Position numbers and translations under genes: made by a program. A stretch of DNA of 6,069 nt from DATLFQ01 sp035540915. Its GTDB lineage: Bacteria > Actinomycetota > Acidimicrobiia > Acidimicrobiales > GCA-2861595. The stretch is taken from contig DATLFQ010000195.1 of the NCBI GenBank assembly GCA_035540915.1, positions 1-6,069 on the forward strand, read 5' to 3'. The notes under the pieces are model-generated. The model had not been told where the DNA came from and ran no database searches. It saw nothing but the letters and a program-made list of their open reading frames with translations. Of this stretch, positions 1-6,069 are shown piece by piece (the first letter of the stretch is position 1; each line of letters opens with the position of its first letter).

Positions 1-1342
1 GCGGTGAAGGTGTCCTTGGCGTCGACGCCGAACAGCCCCTCGTCGGAGTCGTCGACGAACAAGTCCTCGTCGGGGCTCTCGTCCGACCGGCGGATGGCGA
101 AGCCCACGTCGCCGGTGGCCGAGCTGGCGTGGATCTCCACCTCGTCGCCCTCGCGCAGCTCGACCACGAAGGTGTCGCCCTCGGTCTCCAGGCTGTCCAG
201 GACGCCCTCCAGGCGATCGCCGACGCGCAGCCGCCGGCCCTGGTCGACGTCGTCGTATCGGCCGAGGGGGACCGACGACGTGTAGGTCATCGTCCGCGTG
301 CCGAGACGGGGGCCCCCGACCAGCACCATCGCGTAGGTGTCCTCGGGGAGCTCGAACTCGAACACCCCCGGGGCGACGGCCTCGTCGGCATCCAGTGACT
401 CGTCGCCGAAGCCGAAGCCGCCGTCGTCGTCGATCGCCGAGTTGACCATGTCGACGTACGCCTGGTTCTGGAAATAGGCCTCGCCCATGAGGCCCACGAC
501 GAGCACGGACGGCTCCACGTCGGCGGGCAGCAGGTCGAGCCGGACGGTCTCGGGCTGGTCGCCGGTGCGCAGGGTGAGGATCTGGGGGGCCCCGCCCTTC
601 GGCAACCGGATGGTGCCGGACGTGGCGCCCCCGTCGGGGAAGGGGGCGTAGTCCTCGACGTCGCCGCCCAGGATGCGCTCGATCGACGAGCGGGTGTCCT
701 CGCCGGACAACGCGAGCGCGAACTCGTCGGCGAAGGAGAAGCCGGACACGCCGACGACCCGGCCGTGATCGTCGACGAGGGCGCCGCCGCTCTGGCCCCC
801 GCCGATGGAGGCGTCGGTCTGGAAGAAGGTGAGGCCGAAGTCCTCGACCGTGCGGGTGCGCGACAGGATGCCCCGGGAGATGGCGGGCTCCGGCTCGTCG
901 TCCACCTCACCGGGGAAGCCGCCAGGAAGAGGTCGTCACCCTTGCCGCCCTCGAAGTCGGCGATGCGCAGTCGGGGCAGCTCGGTGTCGACCGGGCCGAG
1001 GACGGCGATGTCGGCCACCAGGTCGACGCCCAGCACCGGGACCGCCTCGTGGCGCTCCCCACCGCCGAACACCACGTCCACCGCGGCGAAGGGGTCGACC
1101 ACGTGGGCGTTGGTCACGATGTGGCCGCCGTCGAGGAGGATGCCGCTGCCGGAGCCCAGCGCCGTCTCGATGAAGGCCACCGACGGGGCGACGCACTCGA
1201 GCACCGTCCGGGCCGCCACCGGCCCCCCGTACCGGCCGCACCCGTCGCCGTCGTGGCCGGTCAGGTCGAGGGCCACCGTGGCGGTGCCGCCGGTGAGGAC
1301 CAGGCCGGCGGCGAGACCCAGCGCCAGCACGGACCGGTTCAT
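1..1342 (-). pseudogene. Exported HtrA/trypsin-like serine protease with PPC-like C-terminal region; frameshifted, 3' end outside window
   Basis: Likely secreted or membrane-anchored serine endopeptidase (chymotrypsin fold, trypsin_2/HtrA type). The start is ATG at 1342, preceded by GAGGA with an 8-nt spacer. Residues 4-25 form a hydrophobic signal or anchor segment after Arg3. The catalytic triad is visible: His80 in IVTNAHVV, Asp111 in VADIAVL, and Ser185 in GGGQSGGALVD, numbered after restoring the frame. Cys35 and Cys50 could form a disulfide. The His and Asp are in one frame; from about 920 downward the protease continues in another frame, open without a stop to base 1, so one base is missing. 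No PDZ domain follows. Instead there are roughly 240 residues of acidic, Gly/Asp-rich beta-type sequence resembling one or two bacterial pre-peptidase C-terminal (PPC) domains, e.g. FELPEDTYAMVLVGG and DTFVVELREGDEVEI. As written the gene would make a dead product. Sequencing error is an equally good explanation. The family call is firm; substrate is unknown. Confidence 0.85.
918..925 (-). other. Frameshift point in the protease gene (one base missing)
   Basis: Reading the minus strand, the protease frame runs GDDLFL and then changes. The expected continuation GFPGEVDDEPEPAISRGILSR lies in the next frame and starts with GGC at 920-918, leaving only GC (922-921) for the codon between Leu140 and that Gly. 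Restoring one base gives a typical protease stretch of the form FL-x-GFPGE. The site lies in a GC-rich GCCGCC run on the plus strand, a place where indel errors and true slippage are both common. Confidence 0.85.
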
Positions 1343-1424
1343 GCCGGGGGTCCTCGGCACCGCCGCGTCGGAGTTGAGCCGTCCGCTCCGCTGGTGCACC
1401 CGGCCACACTGGCACGATGGCGCC
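1343..1424. other. Divergent intergenic region between protease and thioesterase genes
   Basis: This 82-base gap must hold the 5' control regions for both directions. Apart from the protease ribosome site at 1351-1355, I find no convincing -35/-10 pair, inverted repeat or operator. There is no clear Shine-Dalgarno sequence before the thioesterase GTG, so that gene might be leaderless or its start could be slightly misplaced. Confidence 0.5.
1351..1355 (-). promoter_or_regulatory. Shine-Dalgarno site of the protease gene
   Basis: The minus strand reads GAGGA at 1355-1351, eight bases upstream of ATG 1342. It is the only good Shine-Dalgarno match near a start in this window and supports choosing MNRSVLALG as the N terminus over the longer open frame that begins at 1501 inside the divergent thioesterase gene. 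Confidence 0.6.
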
Positions 1425-2303
1425 GTGGGCGCCCTGGATTCCCTCGTCGAGCTGCTGGACCTGGAGCCGATAGAGCTGAACCTCTTCCGGGGCCCGGCCA
1501 CACGGGCCGAGGGCGAGGGGCGTCACCGGCGGGTGTTCGGCGGCCAGGTGGCCGCACAGGCGCTGGTGGCGGCAGGGCGGACGGTGCCCGACGACCGGCC
1601 CGTCCACTCGCTGCACGCCTACTTCCTACGGCCGGGCGACCCGACCCGGCCGATCCTGTACCAGGTCGACCGGATCCGGGACGGGCGGTCGTTCACGACC
1701 CGCCGCGTCGTGGCCGTCCAGGGGGGCCAGGCGATCTTCAACCTGGCCGCCTCCTTCCATGTGGCCGAGGACGGCTACGACCACCAGCGCCCGGCGCCGG
1801 CGGCGCCCCGCCCCGAGGACCTGCCGACGTTCGGCGAGCGCATGGCCCCCTGGGCCGACCAGCTGGGGCCGTGGTACTCCGAGCCCCGACCGCTGGACCT
1901 GCGCTACGTGGACGACCCGCACCTCGCCCGGGGCCGTGGGCCGCGCCCGCCCTGCGAGCAGGTGTGGGTGCGGGCCGACGGCCGCCTGCCCGACGAGCCG
2001 CTGCTCCACGCCTGCGTGGTGACCTACGCGTCGGACATCACGCTGCTCGACTCGGTCCTGCTGGCCCACGACGCCACCTGGGCCGACCCGGGCCTCTTCG
2101 GCGCCAGCCTCGACCATGCCATGTGGTTCCACCGGCCGTTCCGGGCCGACGAGTGGCTGCTCTACGACCAGGAGAGCGCGTCGGCGGCCGGGGCCCGCGG
2201 CCTCGGTCAGGGCCGCATCTTCACCGTTGACGGGGTCCACGTGGTTTCGGTCGTGCAGGAGGGCCTCCTCCGCCGCCGCCCCCGCGACGAGGCCCCCCGT
2301 TAG
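1425..2303 (+). CDS. tesB: Acyl-CoA thioesterase II (TesB family)
   Basis: Cytosolic enzyme that hydrolyses acyl-CoA to free fatty acid and CoA; double hot-dog fold. The 292-residue product matches the usual TesB length (about 286). It opens with LLDLEPIELNLFRG, a typical TesB N terminus, which is why GTG 1425 is chosen. First hot-dog half: residues about 20-115, with RVFGGQVAAQAL and VHSLHAYFLRPGD. Second half: about 180-285, with LLHACVVTYASDITLLDS, SLDHAMWFHRPF, EWLLYDQESASA and VVQEGLLR. The catalytic positions known from E. coli TesB (Asp204, Thr228, Gln278) fall at the same numbers: Asp204, Ser228 and Gln278, with Ser replacing Thr. The TAG stop is followed after ten bases by the next gene's likely GTG, suggesting it heads a three-gene operon. 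It has no clear Shine-Dalgarno sequence. The family is certain; chain-length preference cannot be read from sequence. Confidence 0.95.
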   Translation: MGALDSLVELLDLEPIELNLFRGPATRAEGEGRHRRVFGGQVAAQALVAAGRTVPDDRPVHSLHAYFLRPGDPTRPILYQVDRIRDGRSFTTRRVVAVQGGQAIFNLAASFHVAEDGYDHQRPAPAAPRPEDLPTFGERMAPWADQLGPWYSEPRPLDLRYVDDPHLARGRGPRPPCEQVWVRADGRLPDEPLLHACVVTYASDITLLDSVLLAHDATWADPGLFGASLDHAMWFHRPFRADEWLLYDQESASAAGARGLGQGRIFTVDGVHVVSVVQEGLLRRRPRDEAPR

Positions 2304-2313
2304 CGTTGGCCGT

Positions 2314-3513
2314 GTGCACCGCGGCACCCCCCCGCCGAACTTGGCGCCATATCGCGCGCCCTGGCGCGCGATATGCACACCGGTTCGGCGGCCCCGCGCC
2401 CTCCTGGCCGCCATGGCGCTGGTTCTGGTGGCGGCCGGCTGCGGGGGCGGGGACGACGAGGGCGGCGCGCCCCCGTCGTCGAGCGCGACCACGGCCGATC
2501 AGGGACCGTCGACCACCGGGCCGTCCACCACCGTGACGGCGGCCGATGCCCCCACCACGACCCGGCCGGAGGCCGCGCCCGATCCCGCCGTCGCCACCTT
2601 CGAGAGCGCCGGCACCCGCCTGGCGGTCACCGAGGTGGCGACCGGCCTGGACACGGTGTGGTCCCTGGCCTGGGACCCCGAGGGCCGGCTCTGGTTCACC
2701 GAGCGGGGCGGGCGGCTGACCCGGCTGGGCGAGCAACCCCGCACCGTGGCGGGCGTGGCCGAGTCGGGCGAGGCCGGACTGATGGGGCTGGAGATCGACG
2801 GCCGGGGGCGCGTGTTCGTCATGTACACCGGGGGCAGCGACAACCGGGTCGTCGAGATCCGACCGGACGGGTCGCAGCGGGTGCTGGTGAGCGGCATCGC
2901 CAAGGCCGCCATCCACGACGGCGGCCGGATCCGCTTCGGTCCCGACGGGGCGCTGTACGCCAGCACCGGCGACGCCGGCGACACCGACCTGTCCCAGCAG
3001 CGCGACAGCCTGAACGGCAAGGTCCTGCGCATCGACCCCGACTCCGGCGGCCACCGCGTCTACAGCCTGGGCCACCGCAACATCCAGGGCCTGTGCGTGG
3101 CCCCGGGCGGGCGGTTCCTGGCCACCGAGCACGGGCCGGCCCAGGGCGACGAGGTCAACCAGATCACCGACGGGTTCAACGGCGGCTGGCCCGACCGGGT
3201 CGGCAACGGCCTGCGCAACTACACGCCGACCATCGCCCCCTGCGGTTGCGCCGTCTACGGCGCCGACCTGATCGGCGCCTGGAAGGGCTCGATGCTGTTC
3301 GTGACACTGAAGGACGCCGACCTGCACCGCCTCACCTTCGGTCCCGACGGCTCGGTGACGGGTGACGAGGTCCTGCTGGACGGGCGCTTCGGCCGCCTGC
3401 GCGACGTCGCCGTCGGCCCCGACGGCGCCGTCTACCTGGCCACCTCCAACCGCGACGGCCGCGGCTCACCCCGCCCCGGCGACGACCGCATCCTGCGCAT
3501 CGCCCCCGCATGA
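2314..3513 (+). CDS. Lipoprotein, PQQ-dependent aldose (glucose/sorbosone) dehydrogenase family
   Basis: Predicted surface lipoprotein with a six-bladed beta-propeller of the soluble aldose sugar dehydrogenase family (YliI/GdhB type), which oxidises sugars using PQQ. From GTG 2314 it has 399 residues: an unusually long N-terminal stretch (1-29), hydrophobic segment 30-42, lipobox VAAGC with Cys43, a Thr/Ser/Pro/Asp linker to about 92, then the catalytic domain. Family motifs: VWSLAWDPEGRLWFTERGGRL, HDGGRIRFGPDGALYASTGDAGD (His201, position of the family's catalytic base), LNGKVLRIDPD, LGHRNIQGL (Arg255), ATEHGPAQGDEVN and GRLRDVAVGPDGAVYLATSNRDG. A Cys-x-Cys pair lies in IAPCGCAVYGAD. The start is unsure: GTG 2314, TTG 2341 or ATG 2413 are in frame; the last leaves too short a signal peptide. 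A 53-bp palindromic repeat spans 2336-2388 inside this 5' end. The stop overlaps the next ATG. Actual PQQ use and substrate are unproven. Confidence 0.88.
   Translation: MHRGTPPPNLAPYRAPWRAICTPVRRPRALLAAMALVLVAAGCGGGDDEGGAPPSSSATTADQGPSTTGPSTTVTAADAPTTTRPEAAPDPAVATFESAGTRLAVTEVATGLDTVWSLAWDPEGRLWFTERGGRLTRLGEQPRTVAGVAESGEAGLMGLEIDGRGRVFVMYTGGSDNRVVEIRPDGSQRVLVSGIAKAAIHDGGRIRFGPDGALYASTGDAGDTDLSQQRDSLNGKVLRIDPDSGGHRVYSLGHRNIQGLCVAPGGRFLATEHGPAQGDEVNQITDGFNGGWPDRVGNGLRNYTPTIAPCGCAVYGADLIGAWKGSMLFVTLKDADLHRLTFGPDGSVTGDEVLLDGRFGRLRDVAVGPDGAVYLATSNRDGRGSPRPGDDRILRIAPA
2336..2388 (+). repeat. Palindromic repeat element, copy 1
   Basis: Imperfect palindrome centred between 2361 and 2362. The inner arms CATATCGCGCGCC (2348-2360) and GGCGCGCGATATG (2363-2375) pair perfectly over 13 bp with a 2-base centre (CT). 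The outer ends CCGAAC (2335-2340) and GTTCGG (2383-2388) also pair, separated from the inner stem by a 7-base, mostly unpaired, bulge region on each side. It is 47/53 identical to the copy at 3529-3581, and similarity stops at the palindrome ends. It lies between the thioesterase stop and the lipoprotein signal peptide, and is open in the lipoprotein frame. I do not recognise it as a named element. Confidence 0.9.
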
Positions 3514-4525
3514 CCGCTCGCCCCCCTGCGAACTTGGTGCCATATCGCGGGCCAGGGCGCGCGATGTGCACACTGGTTCGGCCGATCGCCGCCGCCCTGG
3601 CCGGGATGCTGGCCCTCGGCGCCTGTGGCGGCGGCGGCGGTGACACCGCGGCGCCGACCACCACCACCGCAGGACCGGCGCCGACCGAGGCGCCCTCGAC
3701 GACAGTGAGCCCGACGACCGGGGCCCCGCCGACCACCGCCAGAGCGGCTGCGCCGACGACCACGCCCGCGCCACCTGTGACCACGGCCACCACGCGGCCC
3801 TCGCCGGCGGGTGTGACCGCCCTGCCGGCCGGCGACCCGGCCTCGGTGGCCGCCGCCCTGGCGGAGGCCGAGCCGGCCCTGCGCGAGCCCGGCACCACCC
3901 CCGCCCAGTTCGAGCGGCTGGGCAAGGCGCAGCAGGTCGCCTACCGCCAGCTGGTCGCCAACCCGGGGTGGCTGGAGGACGTGCTCCGCCGGCTCCCGCC
4001 GGCGCTCGGCCCGGTGGTGCGGGCCAACGTGGTGGCCGGCAGCGAGCTTCGGGCGCTGACCAAGCCCCGCACCGAGCTGCCCCCGTGGCGCATCGTGGCG
4101 CCGGCGCCGGCCGACGAGCTGCTCGGCTACTACAAGGAGGCCGAGGCCCGCTACCGCGTGCCGTGGGCGTACCTGGCCGCCATCCACCTGACCGAGACGC
4201 GCATGGGCCGCATCCGGGGCACCAGCACGGCCGGAGCCCAGGGGCCCATGCAGTTCCTCCCGGCCACCTGGGCCCAGTACGGCGAGGGTGGCGACATCAA
4301 CTCCAACCGAGACGCCATCATGGCGGCGGCCCGCTACCTGGTCCGCAACGGCGCCCCCGACGACATGGCCAATGCGCTGTTCAACTACAACCGCAGCCAG
4401 CGCTACGTCCGAGCGGTGACCGAGTACGCCCTCCTCATGCTGAATCACGAGGGCGCCTACCGCGGCTACTACCACTGGGACGTCTACTACCGGCTGGTCG
4501 ACGGTGACCGGCTCCTGCCGGTGGG

Positions 4526-4538
<13 letters not shown>
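3510..4538 (+). CDS. Lipoprotein lytic transglycosylase (SLT/lysozyme-like domain)
   Basis: Predicted lipid-anchored peptidoglycan lytic transglycosylase that cleaves the MurNAc-GlcNAc bond outside the membrane. From ATG 3510 (ATGA overlap with the previous stop, implying translational coupling) it has 342 residues. Met19 (ATG 3564, inside the palindromic repeat) is an alternative start giving a normal 20-residue signal peptide before lipobox LGAC, Cys39. Residues 40-100 are a Gly run and Thr/Pro/Ala-rich linker; about 105-185 is helical; the lysozyme-like domain covers about 190-320. Family motifs: AIHLTETRMGRIRGTS with probable catalytic Glu229, GAQGPMQFLPATW (242-254), GGDINSNRDAIMAAARYL, and ALFNYNRSQRYV (Asn292-Tyr293-Asn294). 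The C-terminal YRGYYHWDVYY stretch is usual for this actinobacterial subgroup. The gene ends 13 bases inside the convergent modC gene. Function class is confident; start and precise substrate are not. Confidence 0.9.
3529..3581 (+). repeat. Palindromic repeat element, copy 2
   Basis: Second copy of the element, same orientation. Inner arms CATATCGCGGGCC (3541-3553) and GGCGCGCGATGTG (3556-3568) give 11 Watson-Crick pairs, one T-G and one G-G mismatch around the centre AG; outer ends CGAAC and GTTCG pair. It differs from copy 1 at six positions: one in each of the two spacer regions, one in each inner arm, and both centre bases. It falls 16 bases after the ATGA junction, in the lipoprotein frame, and contains the in-frame ATG 3564 where copy 1 has ATA. 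Confidence 0.9.
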
Positions 4539-5592
<1,054 letters not shown>

Positions 5593-5596
<4 letters not shown>

Positions 5597-6069
5597 CCCC
5601 GCAGCGGCCCGAGCCAGTGGTCGCGCAGGAGGACGAGCACGCCCACCGAGACGGCCAGCAGGACGAGGCTGAGCACGACGGCGCCGTCGAGGCGGCCGGC
5701 CTCCAGCTGGAGGTAGACCTCCAGGGGCACGGTGGTGGTGCGGCCCGGCGTGTTGCCGGCGAAGGTGATGGTGGCGCCGAACTCCCCCAGCGCCCTGGCC
5801 CAGGACAGCACCGCCCCGGCGATCAACGCCGGCATGGTCAGGGGCAGGGTCACGCGGCGGAACACAGTCCACCCGCCCGCTCCGAGCGTGCGGGCGGCGT
5901 CCTCCAACCGGGCGTCGGCGCTGCGGAAGGCGGCCTCGGCGGTCAGCACCAGGAAGGGCAGAGCGACGAAGGCCTGCGCCACCACCGCGCCGGCGGTCGT
6001 GAACGCCAGCCGCACGCCGAACCACTGGTCGAGCCACTGGCCGACCAGGCCGCGCCGGCCCAGTGCCAG
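5593..6069 (-). CDS. modB: Molybdate-type ABC transporter permease, C-terminal part (5' end outside window)
   Basis: Inner-membrane channel subunit of a binding-protein-dependent importer; 158 C-terminal residues are visible and the frame is open through the right edge, so GTG 6015 is internal, not the start. Hydrophobic segments: FTTAGAVVAQAFVALPFLVL, MPALIAGAVLSWARALGEFG, and VVLSLVLLAVSVGVLVLL near the C terminus. The EAA loop that docks to the ATPase is EDAARTLGAGGWTVFRRVTLPL. ARALGEFGATITFAGN followed by PGRTTTVPLEVY is the pattern of ModB permeases and is what points to molybdate or tungstate over sulfate. It overlaps modC by four bases (ATGA). The remaining N-terminal part, and probably a modA binding protein gene, should lie to the right, beyond the window. 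Confidence 0.92.

Noticed and set aside
918..925. Programmed -1 frameshift in the protease
   Set aside because: A -1 slip after the Leu codon would restore the frame, but there is no X-XXY-YYZ slippery site and this protease family is not known to use recoding.
1417..1419. ATG just upstream of the thioesterase GTG as its start
   Set aside because: It is out of frame with the TesB motifs; only GTG 1425 joins directly to the conserved N terminus.
1343..1424. Sigma70-type promoter with TTGAGC at 1374-1379 as -35 for the thioesterase
   Set aside because: No acceptable -10 lies 16-19 bases downstream, so the match is probably chance.
2373..2375. ATG in repeat copy 1 as the dehydrogenase start
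   Set aside because: It is in a different frame from the lipobox and propeller domain.
2336..2388. Palindrome as an intrinsic terminator after the thioesterase gene
   Set aside because: The stem is strong but is followed by GCACACCGG, not a T run, and the next gene overlaps it. A second copy sits within the next gene's coding frame.
2336..3581. CRISPR array
   Set aside because: There are only two copies, about 1.2 kb apart, with a full gene between them rather than short spacers.

Overview
The window is about 6.1 kb of very GC-rich DNA with strongly GC-biased third codon positions. Two genes encode lipoproteins with long Thr/Pro/Ser linkers behind the lipobox. This suggests a high-GC actinomycetote, possibly an Acidimicrobiia-type lineage; the lineage is inferred from style only, since there is no rRNA or other marker.

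Layout: (1) 1-1342, minus strand: an exported HtrA/trypsin-like serine protease whose C-terminal half looks like PPC-type beta domains. It runs off the left edge and is interrupted by a one-base frameshift near 920. (2) 1343-1424: a short divergent intergenic region. (3) 1425-4538, plus strand: three tightly packed genes that look like one operon: a TesB-type acyl-CoA thioesterase, a lipoprotein of the soluble aldose/glucose-sorbosone dehydrogenase family, and a lipoprotein lytic transglycosylase. Ten bases separate the first two genes, and the second and third share an ATGA stop/start overlap. (4) 4526-6069, minus strand: the end of a molybdate-type ABC transporter operon, with modC (ATPase plus TOBE domain) and the C-terminal part of modB. 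These are also joined by an ATGA overlap, and modC meets the transglycosylase gene tail to tail with a 13-base overlap.

The least ordinary feature is a pair of 53-bp palindromic elements (2336-2388 and 3529-3581, 47/53 identical). Each sits at the 5' end of one of the two lipoprotein genes, in the same orientation and reading frame, just before the signal peptide. Similarity stops at the palindrome edges, which suggests a dispersed palindromic element or a duplicated 5' control hairpin rather than gene duplication.

Functionally, the plus-strand group combines a cytosolic acyl-CoA thioesterase with two surface-anchored enzymes (sugar oxidation and peptidoglycan cleavage), with no obvious shared pathway. 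The right-hand genes import molybdate or a similar oxyanion. No tRNA, rRNA, CRISPR array, insertion sequence or convincing intrinsic terminator was seen. Start codons of the two lipoprotein genes remain uncertain because the repeat overlaps their 5' ends.
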